Assembly: GCA_013138735.1 (NCBI GenBank)
Contig: WTCE01000085.1
Location: forward strand, 1-64,000
Source: Crocinitomix sp.
GTDB lineage: Bacteria > Bacteroidota > Bacteroidia > Flavobacteriales_D > Crocinitomicaceae
Reading direction: 5' to 3'
Length of the DNA: 64,000 bases
Under the pieces are notes generated by a model that ran no database searches, was not told the origin of the DNA, and saw only the letters and a list, made by a program, of their open reading frames with translations. Below are positions 36,451 through 47,393 of this stretch, one piece after another (position 1 is the first letter of the stretch; every line of letters begins with the position of its first letter). The position numbers and the translations under genes were made by a program.

Positions 36451-36489
36451 TAAAATAAAACCGTCCAGACGATAGTGTCTGGACGGTTT
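36451..36489 (-). terminator. Strong intrinsic terminator, immediately upstream of the DHH gene
   Basis: AAACCGTCCAGAC and GTCTGGACGGTTT form a perfect 13-bp stem with loop GATAGT (36471-36476). On the minus strand the stem is followed by a T-rich run. It ends the hypothetical pair at 36514-37947, but lies just 11 bases from the DHH start codon, where it could also control read-through. Confidence 0.9.
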
Positions 36490-36513
36490 GTAATTTTTTT
36501 ATTGTTATTCAGA

Positions 36514-37041
36514 TTAAAATCCGAGTTTCTCTGTTCTTCTGTGTTCTAATAATACACCAACGCAAACATTGTCTGTATTGGTTAGTTTTTTATTGTCGCT
36601 ACTTCCAGTAGCAGGTACGTTTACAGAAAGATAAAATTTTCTTGTTTTATCAGATGTAAATAATACAAAAGGTGTCATGCCATCATCTTCATTATCAAAA
36701 ATAACCTCACGTTGACGTTTGATATTTGTGTTTCCACTTGCATCTTTAACACGTACTACAATATCTTTCGCTAGTTCAAATTTAACTCCTGTTGAGCTTT
36801 CAATATCTGTACAAGTAGACAATCTGTATTCGAAACCTTCATAAGCAACAAAGCTCATTTCATAAACTTTACCTTTTTCAAATGCAGCACTTCTTGACTG
36901 GTTATTTAAATTCCAATATGCACTTTTGTCTTCCTTAGAAAACTGACCCATGCATAAATAATGCGTTTTGTTACACTGAGCATATGCTTGAACCATAATA
37001 GCACTTAACAATAAAACTCCTATACCAACTACTTTTCTCAT
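36514..37041 (-). CDS. Secreted protein of unknown function
   Basis: 175 residues with a signal peptide (1-21, ending AYAQ). Contains cysteines (CNKTHYLCMG, STCTDIES, NVCVGVLL) and a beta-rich pattern (FVAYEGFEYRL). No family recognised; possibly a small beta-sandwich that binds at the periplasm. It starts 6 bases after the lipoprotein gene at 37048, so the two are cotranscribed from the promoter at 37974, and ends at a strong terminator. Confidence 0.65.
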   Translation of the reverse strand: MRKVVGIGVLLLSAIMVQAYAQCNKTHYLCMGQFSKEDKSAYWNLNNQSRSAAFEKGKVYEMSFVAYEGFEYRLSTCTDIESSTGVKFELAKDIVVRVKDASGNTNIKRQREVIFDNEDDGMTPFVLFTSDKTRKFYLSVNVPATGSSDNKKLTNTDNVCVGVLLEHRRTEKLGF

Positions 37042-37047
37042 TTTATT

Positions 37048-37947
37048 CTATTTTGTGTATTTTTCTCTTAATTCATTTGCTTTTGCTTTAATAGCGTCAA
37101 AAGCTTCTGCCGTCATATTGAATGATCCACCACCCGAAATAAGTAATGTTCCATCTGCATCATTCTCTACTGATGACTCTGTCTCTTCAAATTCCATGCT
37201 AGATTCAAAAACATCACTTAAATCCATCATTTCACCGATCACTTCATTCACTGAAGGATCCTCTGCATACTCGGAAATAAAATCAATTAAGTTTTCTAAA
37301 ACTATTTTTTGATCTCCAATTTTATTAATGATTGGATCATCATCACTATAGGTATCAACAAGGTTGCAAATAATGTATAAACTTTCAACATAACCACCGG
37401 CCATGATTAATGAAAGCTCAACACCTTTGTCATTCTCCTCTAAATACAAATAGCTGTCATAATAAGAATCGTTTGAAATAGCGAATAAAGAATCTGAATC
37501 TCCTTCATTGTTTTCAATTCGATCCATCATTTCTGTGTCAAAAGCACCAGAAATTCCAAGTTCTTCTCCTAATTCTTCAATTTGCTTAAAGTATTTTAAG
37601 AAATCAACACCAATTCCAAAGCAACTCAAATATGCAATATCAGCTGAATAAACCCCAAAGTTGATTGACTTTGACTTTTGGTCAACATAATTTTCTGAAT
37701 TCTCTAAGGGATTGACTAGATTCAATTGTTGCTCTCCTCCTTGAAGTTTGATAATTTCAAACAATTCATTTGGTGTAGGAACAGAATATTCAATTGTAGT
37801 CTCGTTGTTCTCAACAATCTCTGTAGCCGTCGTATCAACAATATCAACATTGTTTAATTCGCCGTCGTCTCCTGAGCCTCCACAGCTTACTGTAAGTAAG
37901 GCAGCACTTGCACAAAACAGACTGATAATAATTTTTTTTCTTTTCAT
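37048..37947 (-). CDS. Lipoprotein of unknown function
   Basis: 299 residues with lipobox VSC (Cys22). The mature part is helical and acidic; segments such as NFGVYSADIAYLSCFGIGVDF and LYLEENDKGVELSLIMAGGY recur in a conserved Bacteroidota family, but I do not know its role. The gene has a good -7 element and is followed closely by the secreted protein gene. Confidence 0.65.
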   Translation of the reverse strand: MKRKKIIISLFCASAALLTVSCGGSGDDGELNNVDIVDTTATEIVENNETTIEYSVPTPNELFEIIKLQGGEQQLNLVNPLENSENYVDQKSKSINFGVYSADIAYLSCFGIGVDFLKYFKQIEELGEELGISGAFDTEMMDRIENNEGDSDSLFAISNDSYYDSYLYLEENDKGVELSLIMAGGYVESLYIICNLVDTYSDDDPIINKIGDQKIVLENLIDFISEYAEDPSVNEVIGEMMDLSDVFESSMEFEETESSVENDADGTLLISGGGSFNMTAEAFDAIKAKANELREKYTK

Positions 37948-37973
37948 TCAATATATGGTTAATCGAGTGGTGT

Positions 37974-37981
37974 CAAATATA
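37974..37981 (-). promoter_or_regulatory. Bacteroidota -7 element TATATTTG (minus strand)
   Basis: CAAATATA on the plus strand is a perfect minus-strand TAnnTTTG, 27 bases before the lipoprotein start at 37947. No ideally placed -33 element. Confidence 0.6.
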
Positions 37982-38062
37982 CTATTTTTTTACAACACAA
38001 TAAATCAATGAATTAACATTTATGATTGCGTGCTAAGTCATACGGTGGTTTAGGCATAAAGG

Positions 38063-38953
38063 TTATGATTTGTTTATGCGATCGGTTTCTTTTTGCAAAG
38101 CAGCTTTTAAATTGTCAGAAATATTTACCAAAGGAAGTCTTACATGATCGCCACAAATTCCTTTAAATTTCAATACTTCTTTTACTCCAGCCGGATTCCC
38201 TTCAGCAAACAATAAAGGTATAATTGGAAGTAAGTTATAATGTAGTTCACGAGCCGCAGTCATTTCATCCTTTAGGCCTGCTGCAACCATGTTTTTAAAT
38301 TCAATTGGAAAAGCATTTCCGATAACCGATATAACGCCATTGCCACCAGCAGCAATAATTGGCATGGTAAGTGCGTCGTCTCCAGAAATAACTAGAAACT
38401 CCTCCGGTTTTTGTCGGATTATTGTCATGATTTGTTCCATGTCACCAGACGCTTCTTTAACCGCAATAATGTTTTCAAAATCATTAGCGAGTCGTAAAGT
38501 TGTACTCGGTAAAACATTTGAAGCCGTTCTTCCAGGAACATTATATAATATAATAGGTAATGAGGTAGCCTCTGCTAAGGTTTTATAATGTTGGTAAATT
38601 CCTTCTTGCGTAGGCTTATTGTAATAAGGAGATGCAGAAAGTATAGCATTAACTTTACTCAAGTTATATGTTTGCAAATCATTCACCACAGCCGCGGTAT
38701 TATTGCCGCCAATGCCAAAAACAATTGGTAGTTTGCCATTGTTTACTTCTGTAACAATATCTAGTGTCTGTTGTTTTTCGGCTTTTGATAAAACGGGTGA
38801 CTCTCCTGTTGTTCCTTGCACCACCAAATAATCTACTCCACCATCAATTAAAAAAGTGGTTAATTTTTTTAATGCAGCTGTATCAATATTTCCTTCAGTA
38901 TTAAATGGTGTTACCATTGCAACGCCAAGTCCTTTAAATCTATTTAGTTCCAT
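38063..38953 (-). CDS. dapA: 4-hydroxy-tetrahydrodipicolinate synthase
   Basis: 296 residues, normal length for a TIM-barrel DapA. It condenses pyruvate with aspartate semialdehyde in the lysine and meso-diaminopimelate pathway. The Schiff-base lysine is Lys166 (IIAVKEASGD), the catalytic Tyr is Tyr137 (ILYNVPGRT) and the TTG triplet (QGTTGESP) is at 48-50. The ATG overlaps the end of the hypothetical gene upstream by 14 bases, so it is read from the ligA array. Confidence 0.96.
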   Translation of the reverse strand: MELNRFKGLGVAMVTPFNTEGNIDTAALKKLTTFLIDGGVDYLVVQGTTGESPVLSKAEKQQTLDIVTEVNNGKLPIVFGIGGNNTAAVVNDLQTYNLSKVNAILSASPYYNKPTQEGIYQHYKTLAEATSLPIILYNVPGRTASNVLPSTTLRLANDFENIIAVKEASGDMEQIMTIIRQKPEEFLVISGDDALTMPIIAAGGNGVISVIGNAFPIEFKNMVAAGLKDEMTAARELHYNLLPIIPLLFAEGNPAGVKEVLKFKGICGDHVRLPLVNISDNLKAALQKETDRINKS

Positions 38954-39455
38954 TTTGACTCAATAATGTAATTTGTTTTGTAATTGTTTGTATGAATTCC
39001 TCATTGTTTGTCGTTTCTGAAACCAACAAGTCATACATTTCTGATTTTTCTATTCCTTTTTTTCCAATGATAAATGAGGCACTTAGTTTTTTTAGTAAAT
39101 ACTGGTTAAGTATCTCATCAGTTGACAAATCTAAGATTAAATCAAATTGAATTTGCATCAATTGTTTCAATTTATCATTTTTGATTTTTCCCGTTAAATT
39201 CAAATCAGATGCGTGGTAGCAATAAGTTCCATGTGCCGTATTGTCCTCTTTGTTTTTTCTTGGAAATAAAAAGGAAATTTTAGCATGTCTAAAGGCTGCG
39301 CTCAGTTCATTTGCTAAATTAGACGGATCAGCGTCTGCAATCAAGAGCAATTCATTGAATTGATCCATGGTTTTTAAAATAGGCTTCCGGTCGGGGTCAC
39401 GCGCTACTTTCTTTTGCTTTATAAAGAGCTTTTTTATGTTTTCTGTTCCTGCCAT
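38940..39455 (-). CDS. Conserved protein of unknown function (DUF6913-like)
   Basis: 171 residues, cytoplasmic, no catalytic motif seen. Contains FRHAKISFLFPRKNKED and IQFDLILDLSTDEIL segments, typical of a small Bacteroidota-specific family that is often found between ligA and dapA. I suggest the DUF6913 family from memory only. It abuts ligA directly and overlaps dapA by 14 bases. Confidence 0.6.
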   Translation of the reverse strand: MAGTENIKKLFIKQKKVARDPDRKPILKTMDQFNELLLIADADPSNLANELSAAFRHAKISFLFPRKNKEDNTAHGTYCYHASDLNLTGKIKNDKLKQLMQIQFDLILDLSTDEILNQYLLKKLSASFIIGKKGIEKSEMYDLLVSETTNNEEFIQTITKQITLLSQNGTK

Positions 39456-42339
<2,884 letters not shown>

Positions 42340-42395
42340 TATTTTTGATGTTATTTAATTTTGGAATAAAAATAGTTAGTTTTTCAATTCTGTGG

Positions 42396-43070
42396 TTACA
42401 GAATTGGTTTAATTGCGCGAGTCATTTCTCGTTTACCTGGAGGTCCTGGTAAATTTTCAACTTTAAAGCCGAGTAATTTCAGGTTTCGTTTAAACTGTCC
42501 TTGTGCGCAATAGGTTACTAATATTCCTCCAGGTAATAATAGATTGTACATTTTGCCTAAACTTTCCGTTGTCCATAATTCAGGTTGAACACGCGGTCCA
42601 AAAGCATCATAAAAAACAATGTCAAAACTGTTGCTTTCCGAAACAGAGTTCTTTAAATCTCCATCAATCTTTGTTAAAGTAAAATTTGGGTTTATTTGAT
42701 TTGCAACATTCCAATCTGATGTATGGAGAAGGTTGAATTGTTCTTCGGCTTGTTCATTTTCAATTAATTGCGGATAGTTTAACTCCGTTACAAGATCAAT
42801 ATCAAGCGGATGCTTTTCAATGCCTGTATAATTGATTTGCAATTTATTTTTTAACGCATAGTTCGAAGAGAGTAGGGCGTTAAGTCCGGTTCCAAAGCCC
42901 ATTTCGAATATGTTTAGGTGCTTTTTTTGATCGAAAAACTGGATACCAGCTTCAATAAAAACATGAATAGCTTCGTTAAATGCGCCATTTGTTGAATGAT
43001 ACGTTTCATTTAACTCAGAATTTAACAAAGTTTTAGAATTGTCTTGTGTTACAATAATTTTTCTATTCAT
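42396..43070 (-). CDS. mnmD: tRNA 5-methylaminomethyl-2-thiouridine methyltransferase (MnmD)
   Basis: 224 residues. A class I methyltransferase with SAM-binding motif EMGFGTGLNALLSS, preceded by the NETYHSTNGAFNEA region typical of the MnmC methyltransferase half. As in most Bacteroidota it is a stand-alone MnmD rather than a fused MnmC. It would complete wobble uridine modification in tRNA. A TAGCTTTG -7 element lies at 43098-43105, inside the start of the divergent gene. Confidence 0.85.
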   Translation of the reverse strand: MNRKIIVTQDNSKTLLNSELNETYHSTNGAFNEAIHVFIEAGIQFFDQKKHLNIFEMGFGTGLNALLSSNYALKNKLQINYTGIEKHPLDIDLVTELNYPQLIENEQAEEQFNLLHTSDWNVANQINPNFTLTKIDGDLKNSVSESNSFDIVFYDAFGPRVQPELWTTESLGKMYNLLLPGGILVTYCAQGQFKRNLKLLGFKVENLPGPPGKREMTRAIKPIL

Positions 43071-43078
43071 TAGTTTTA

Positions 43079-43086
43079 TATCTTTG
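43079..43086 (+). promoter_or_regulatory. -7 element TATCTTTG for the lipoprotein gene at 43105
   Basis: Perfect TAnnTTTG match 19 bases before the ATG at 43105. It lies only 9 bases from the -7 element of the divergent mnmD promoter. Confidence 0.65.
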
Positions 43087-43097
43087 AAGAAAAATTA

Positions 43098-43105
43098 CAA
43101 AGCTA
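43098..43105 (-). promoter_or_regulatory. -7 element TAGCTTTG for mnmD (minus strand)
   Basis: CAAAGCTA on the plus strand reads TAGCTTTG on the minus strand, 28 bases before the mnmD start. Its last base is the A of the opposing ATG, so this promoter reaches into the neighbouring coding sequence. Confidence 0.6.
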
Positions 43106-43425
43106 TGTCACGTTTATTAGTGTTCACCCTTTTTGGAGTATTATTTATCAACATCAGTTGTGAACGGTGCAAAACTTGTCGCTATTCTTATACCGAAACA
43201 GTTATAGTTGAAACGCCTGACGGTGAAGAAGAGCAAAAGATTGAGCATGAAAATTTAATCTTGATAAATGAAGACGGATCGGAAAATGCTCAGGAATGTA
43301 TCAAACGTTCCGAGTATAAAAGTTATGATGATCCGAATGAAGCCTTTACGATCGAAAATGATTATTTGATAGAACAGGAGACAACAGATCTAGATAATTT
43401 TCTATTTGAATGCGTAGATAGCTAG
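43105..43425 (+). CDS. Small lipoprotein of unknown function
   Basis: 106 residues from the ATG at 43105; the upstream ORF extension to 43039 runs back into mnmD. Signal peptide MSRLLVFTLFGVLFINISC with lipobox ISC (Cys19). The mature part begins ERCKTCRYSYTE and is acidic, with further cysteines (ECIKRS, FECVDS). No family recognised. Confidence 0.65.
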   Translation: MSRLLVFTLFGVLFINISCERCKTCRYSYTETVIVETPDGEEEQKIEHENLILINEDGSENAQECIKRSEYKSYDDPNEAFTIENDYLIEQETTDLDNFLFECVDS

Positions 43426-43443
43426 GTGTAATTACGGATAGTT

Positions 43444-43863
43444 TTAAGGGTTATTTTCCAGCAGTTTAACCGTTAATGCTGCAACCAATTCTTGAGGCGA
43501 AATTGTAGGCTTCATATTCGCCTTTTTTACGAAAACTAAAGTTGTTTTTGCACTTGTTAATAAGTCCATGTTTTCGTTATAAATTTCATAGTTAAACTTT
43601 ATTTTCACAGAAGGGATTTCTTCTATCATTGTACGAACAGTTATCTCGTCATCATAATAGGCTGGTTTAATATATTTTACACTATAGTCAACAACAGGTA
43701 ACATAATGCCTTCTTTTTCCATAGATGCGTAGCTAACGCCCAAGGAGCGTAGCATTTCGACTCTTCCGATTTCGAAAAATTGAGCGTAATTCCCATAATA
43801 AACGTAACCCATTTGGTCAGTTTCTCCGTATCTTATTCGGATTTTTGTCTCATGTAAATACAT
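43444..43863 (-). CDS. Hotdog-fold acyl-CoA thioesterase (YbgC/FadM-like)
   Basis: 139 residues. The 4-hydroxybenzoyl-CoA thioesterase-type motif RYGETDQMGYVYYGNYAQFF is at the N-terminus, including the catalytic Asp and the conserved Tyr/Asn stretch. Such enzymes hydrolyse short- or medium-chain acyl-CoAs in the cytoplasm. It is transcribed convergently with the preceding lipoprotein gene. Confidence 0.88.
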   Translation of the reverse strand: MYLHETKIRIRYGETDQMGYVYYGNYAQFFEIGRVEMLRSLGVSYASMEKEGIMLPVVDYSVKYIKPAYYDDEITVRTMIEEIPSVKIKFNYEIYNENMDLLTSAKTTLVFVKKANMKPTISPQELVAALTVKLLENNP

Positions 43864-44029
43864 TTTCCGTATATTCGTATTCGGTCATTTTACTCCCGCT
43901 ATAAATTAGTTCTAATTTCTGAATTATGGAGAAATAAATCGATAAATAATTCAAAAAAAAGCACCAGTAAAAAAAAGGGAAAAAACAATATCAATTTCAT
44001 TTTTTTTATAACTTTTTTATGTGAATATT

Positions 44030-44070
44030 TGTTGACAAGTTTATTGAGCTGTTGATAAGATTGTGGAGAA
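44030..44070 (+). promoter_or_regulatory. Cluster of DnaA-box-like sites upstream of dnaA
   Basis: Three same-orientation 9-mers, TGTTGACAA (44030), TGTTGATAA (44050) and TGTGGAGAA (44062), resemble the DnaA box complement TGTGGATAA with one or two mismatches. They precede an AT-rich tract (TATATATAATATA, about 44100-44112) and the dnaA start. Candidate autoregulatory region or chromosome origin. Confidence 0.45.
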
Positions 44071-44124
44071 GGAGCAAAACAAGAGATAAAAACCAATTTT
44101 TATATATAATATACCCCTACCTGG

Positions 44125-45561
44125 ATGAAGAATAAAAAAAACCATGAATTGATTTGGGAAGATTGCTTAAAAGTGATCAAGGACAACATCAGCTTGCAAA
44201 GTTTCAAAACTTGGTTCGAGCCGATAGTTCCCATTCGATTTAAAACTAAGGTTTTGACATTGCAGGTGCCATCTCATTTCTTTTATGAGTGGTTAGAAGA
44301 GCATTACATTGATTTATTAAAGAAGGTCATTAAGAAGGAGATTGGCGCTGATGCGAAGTTGGAATATTCCATAATAATGGATAAAAGTGTTGATAAGAAA
44401 ACGCCATATACCGTTAATCTACCTACCTCTAGTAAAAAGAATTTATCAAACACACCGGTTTCAATGCCATTGAATATTGGTGAAAACCCAATTCGGAATC
44501 CATTTGTTATTCCAGGGTTGAAAAAAGTTAACGTTGATTCGAATTTGAATCCAACATATTCGTTTGATAATTTTGTAGAAGGAGATTGTAATCGTCTAGC
44601 ACGCTCAGCAGCATTCGCGGTTTCGAATAAGCCCGGAGGAACAGCATTTAATCCACTATTAATATATGGTGGTGTTGGATTAGGAAAAACACACTTGGCG
44701 CATGCGATTGGTATTGGCATTAAAAACCAATTTCCAAACAAAACGGTCCTGTATACACAAGCAGAAACATTTACCAGACAGTTTATTGATTCTATTAAGA
44801 ACAATACAACCAATGACTTTATCAATTTTTATAAGTTGATGGATGTGTTGATTATTGATGATGTTCAATTTTTTGCTGGAAAAGAGAAGACTCAGGATGC
44901 TTTCTTCCATATTTTCAATCATTTACACCAAACTGGTAAACAGTTGGTTCTAACGGCAGATAAAGCGCCTGTAGAAATGAAAGGAATTGAGCAACGCTTA
45001 TTGTCTCGCTTTAAATGGGGATTATCTGCAGATGTTCAGCCACCTGGACTAGAAACGCGAATTGCGATTCTTGAAAAGAAAATCTACGGTAATGGTGTAA
45101 ACTTGCCAGCTGATGTTTTAGAATATTTGGCTTACAGCATCAATACCAACATTAGAGAAATGGAAGGCGCCCTAACTTCGCTAATTGCGCAAGGATCCTT
45201 AAATAAGAAATCAATTACGATTGAACTCGCTAAAAAAATGATTGACAAATTTGTCAAGAATACAGCACGCGAAGTATCAATGGACTATATCCACAAAATT
45301 GTTTGTGACTATTTCAACTTACCGATTGAATTGTTAAAATCGAAAACTAGAAAAAGAGAAGTGGTTCAAGCCCGACAAATCGCAATGTATTTTGCTAAGA
45401 AAATGACAAAATGGTCATTGGCAAGTATTGGCGCGCAATGCGGAGGTAAAGATCACGCGACAGTATTGCATGCATGCCGTACCGTTAATAACTTGGCCGA
45501 AACCGATAAACAGTTTAGAGGTTATCTGGAGGATTTAGAGAAAAAATTAAACGTAAATTAA
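44125..45561 (+). CDS. dnaA: Chromosomal replication initiator DnaA
   Basis: 478 residues. Domain I (about 1-90, beginning MKNKKNHELIWEDCLKVIKD), an unusually short, Ser/Lys-rich domain II, AAA+ domain III with Walker A GGVGLGKTHL, Walker B LIIDDVQF and arginine-finger region, and domain IV with the signature CGGKDHATVLHAC. It binds DnaA boxes and unwinds the origin. It is not next to dnaN here. A strong terminator follows. Confidence 0.97.
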   Translation: MKNKKNHELIWEDCLKVIKDNISLQSFKTWFEPIVPIRFKTKVLTLQVPSHFFYEWLEEHYIDLLKKVIKKEIGADAKLEYSIIMDKSVDKKTPYTVNLPTSSKKNLSNTPVSMPLNIGENPIRNPFVIPGLKKVNVDSNLNPTYSFDNFVEGDCNRLARSAAFAVSNKPGGTAFNPLLIYGGVGLGKTHLAHAIGIGIKNQFPNKTVLYTQAETFTRQFIDSIKNNTTNDFINFYKLMDVLIIDDVQFFAGKEKTQDAFFHIFNHLHQTGKQLVLTADKAPVEMKGIEQRLLSRFKWGLSADVQPPGLETRIAILEKKIYGNGVNLPADVLEYLAYSINTNIREMEGALTSLIAQGSLNKKSITIELAKKMIDKFVKNTAREVSMDYIHKIVCDYFNLPIELLKSKTRKREVVQARQIAMYFAKKMTKWSLASIGAQCGGKDHATVLHACRTVNNLAETDKQFRGYLEDLEKKLNVN

Positions 45562-45565
45562 AACT

Positions 45566-45600
45566 AAAAATGCTTTCAATTATTTGAAAGCATTTTTTTT
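45566..45600 (+). terminator. Intrinsic terminator of dnaA
   Basis: AATGCTTTCAA and TTGAAAGCATT pair over a 4-base loop, followed by eight T residues. It begins just after the dnaA stop and lies 18 bases before the LMW phosphatase start. Confidence 0.9.
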
Positions 45601-45618
45601 GATTAAAAGAATTATAAC

Positions 45619-46083
45619 ATGAGAGTATTGATGGTTTGTTTGGGAAATATTTGCCGTTCTCCAATAGCTGAAGGTATTTTAAGACATAAAGCAGCAGCAC
45701 AAGGTTTGGATATTCAAACTGATTCAGCTGGAACAGCGGCCTATCATGTTGGTGAAGCTCCAGATAGCCGAATGATTTTAATTGCGAATAAAAACGGAAT
45801 TGATATTTCAGATTTGAGTGCAAGACAATTTACAAAAGCAGATTATCAAAATTTTGATTTAATCTACGCCATGGATCAATCGAATTATGACAATATGATT
45901 CGTTTGGCAATATCGGATGAAGATCGTCAAAAAGTAAGGCTAATTTTAAATGAAGCAAATCCAGGATCGAATGCGGAAGTACCTGACCCTTATTACGGCG
46001 GTGATCAAGGTTTTCAACATGTGATTGATTTATTGGATGTTGCCGTTGATAAAGTAATTGAAAGAATTCAAGTAAATGGCTAA
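45619..46083 (+). CDS. Low-molecular-weight protein tyrosine phosphatase
   Basis: 154 residues. Catalytic P-loop VCLGNICRSP (nucleophile Cys7, Arg13) at the N-terminus and the general-acid loop VPDPYYGG near residue 117. Dephosphorylates tyrosine-phosphorylated proteins, in other bacteria often exopolysaccharide kinases. Its last 8 bases overlap the next gene. Confidence 0.93.
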   Translation: MRVLMVCLGNICRSPIAEGILRHKAAAQGLDIQTDSAGTAAYHVGEAPDSRMILIANKNGIDISDLSARQFTKADYQNFDLIYAMDQSNYDNMIRLAISDEDRQKVRLILNEANPGSNAEVPDPYYGGDQGFQHVIDLLDVAVDKVIERIQVNG

Positions 46084-46777
46084 ACTCTATATTATTCCAA
46101 TTCCAATTAGTGAAAATCCTTTGGAGCACGTATTGCCCGAGTTTAATCACGGTATTGTTAAAGAATTGCGTCATTTTGTGGTAGAGCGCATTAAAACCGC
46201 ACGTCAATTTTTACGAAAAATGGATCGTGAGTTCCCAATTGATGCTTCTGAGTTTTATGAATTGAATAAACACGAAGGTTATAGCTTTCAAATGGAGGCG
46301 CTAGAAGCACTGAAGAATGGACAAAATGTTGGCTTGATGTCAGAAGCGGGCTATCCAGGTGTTGCAGATCCGGGAAGTGAATTTGTCGCATTGGCACACC
46401 GAAATAATATAGAAGTCATTCCCTTAACTGGGCCAAGCTCACTTTTATTGGCGTTAGCAGCAAGCGGAATGAATGGACAAGGGTTTACGTTCAATGGATA
46501 TTTACCAAAAAAAGATCCTGAACGCGCTTCAAAAATTAAAGAAATCAATCAAACTGTTATAAAAACGGGATATGCACAGCTTTTTATAGAAACGCCATAC
46601 CGAAATGAGATGATGTTGAAAGATTTAATTTCTTATTGTCATCATGAATTAATGTTGACCATTGCCTATGATGTGACAGGTGAAAAACAAAAGATAAAAA
46701 CAAAAACAATTGGAGATTGGAGTAGAGCACCGTTTAAATTTGATAAAACACCTTGTGTTTTTGTTCTAGGTAATTGA
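46076..46777 (+). CDS. RsmI-like SAM-dependent methyltransferase (tetrapyrrole methylase fold)
   Basis: 233 residues. Tetrapyrrole-methylase-fold motifs SEAGYPGVADPG and PLTGPSSLLLALAASGM and the NGYLPKK block match RsmI (16S rRNA 2'-O-methylcytidine at C1402). The Bacteroidota version lacks the usual N-terminal GTLYVVATPIGN and instead begins MAKLYIIPIPISENP, so the assignment is to the family, not certainly the same site. It overlaps the phosphatase gene by 8 bases. Confidence 0.8.
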   Translation: MAKLYIIPIPISENPLEHVLPEFNHGIVKELRHFVVERIKTARQFLRKMDREFPIDASEFYELNKHEGYSFQMEALEALKNGQNVGLMSEAGYPGVADPGSEFVALAHRNNIEVIPLTGPSSLLLALAASGMNGQGFTFNGYLPKKDPERASKIKEINQTVIKTGYAQLFIETPYRNEMMLKDLISYCHHELMLTIAYDVTGEKQKIKTKTIGDWSRAPFKFDKTPCVFVLGN

Positions 46778-46853
46778 CGGTTTGACTGGGGTTTTGATGA
46801 TTTGATGCTGTTGATGATGCGATTATTTGATGTTTTTGATGATTTGATTCTTT
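46777..46853 (+). repeat. Degenerate TTGATGA-type repeat region, left of four-helix-bundle gene
   Basis: Many variants of TTTGATGATTTGATG occur in 77 bases, beginning right at the end of the methyltransferase gene. The reverse-complement motif (ATCATCAAA, ATCAACC) occurs just before and after the four-helix-bundle gene, so the two sides are inverted relative to each other. Confidence 0.65.
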
Positions 46854-46984
46854 TGTTAAGAATTGTTCGTGTTGAAGGATTTTTGTTTATGCGAGTTAAT
46901 TTCTTAGTTTTAGGTAACTCATTAACCTGAAGAATAATTTAAATCGAATTATGGGATAATCAAAACCATCATATCATCAAACAA

Positions 46985-47332
46985 ATGGAAAAGAAGAATG
47001 ATTTATTAGATTTGACATATGAATTTTCATTGAAAATTATAAAATATTGTGAAGAGCTAGATGCCGCACGAAAATTTGCTATTTCGAATCAATTAATCAG
47101 ATCTGGCACATCAATCGGAGCAAATGCACGGGAGGCACAGAATGTTCATGGACGAAAAGACTTCGTAGCGCGATTAATCATTTCAGCCAAGGAGGCAGAT
47201 GAGTCTGAATATTGGTTGATGCTTTGCAGAGACTCTGAAGGTTATCCGGATCCAAAAGGAATGCTGGAGTTGATTTTGAGAATAAAAAAATTACTATCCA
47301 AAATAATTGCAGCAACAAAAAGAAACTATTAA
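46985..47332 (+). CDS. Four-helix-bundle protein (23S rRNA intervening sequence / Avd-like family)
   Basis: 115 residues, entirely helical. The motif [14 protein letters not shown] and the [21 protein letters not shown] segment define the family encoded in 23S rRNA intervening sequences and related to the accessory proteins of diversity-generating retroelements. No reverse transcriptase is seen nearby. The gene is bracketed by degenerate heptamer-like repeats in opposite orientation, as in a mobile cassette. Function of the stand-alone protein is unknown. Confidence 0.85.
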   Translation: MEKKNDLLDLTYEFSLKIIKYCEELDAARKFAISNQLIRSGTSIGANAREAQNVHGRKDFVARLIISAKEADESEYWLMLCRDSEGYPDPKGMLELILRIKKLLSKIIAATKRNY

Positions 47333-47333
47333 A

Positions 47334-47393
47334 TTCATCAGATTATCAACCAATCGAATCATCAGAACATCAACTAATCAAACCATCAACCAA
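47334..47393 (+). repeat. Degenerate ATCAACC/AATCATC repeat region, right of four-helix-bundle gene
   Basis: About 60 bases made of variants of ATCANNC (ATCAGAT, ATCAACC, ATCAGAA, ATCAACT, ATCAAAC, ATCAACC). It is the reverse complement in style of the left array. It runs straight into the start codon of the DinB gene at 47394. Confidence 0.65.

Noticed and set aside
43899-44096. A minus-strand ORF upstream of dnaA with a hydrophobic C-terminal half.
   Set aside because: It overlaps the DnaA-box-like cluster, its hydrophobicity follows from an A/T-homopolymer tract, and it has no plausible start or homology pattern.
46985-47332. A diversity-generating retroelement around the four-helix-bundle gene.
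   Set aside because: No reverse transcriptase and no template/variable repeat pair with adenine-specific substitutions is seen nearby.
46777-47393. The degenerate repeats read as a CRISPR array.
   Set aside because: Units are 7-9 bases and vary continuously, with no conserved repeats of 25 bases or more and no spacers.
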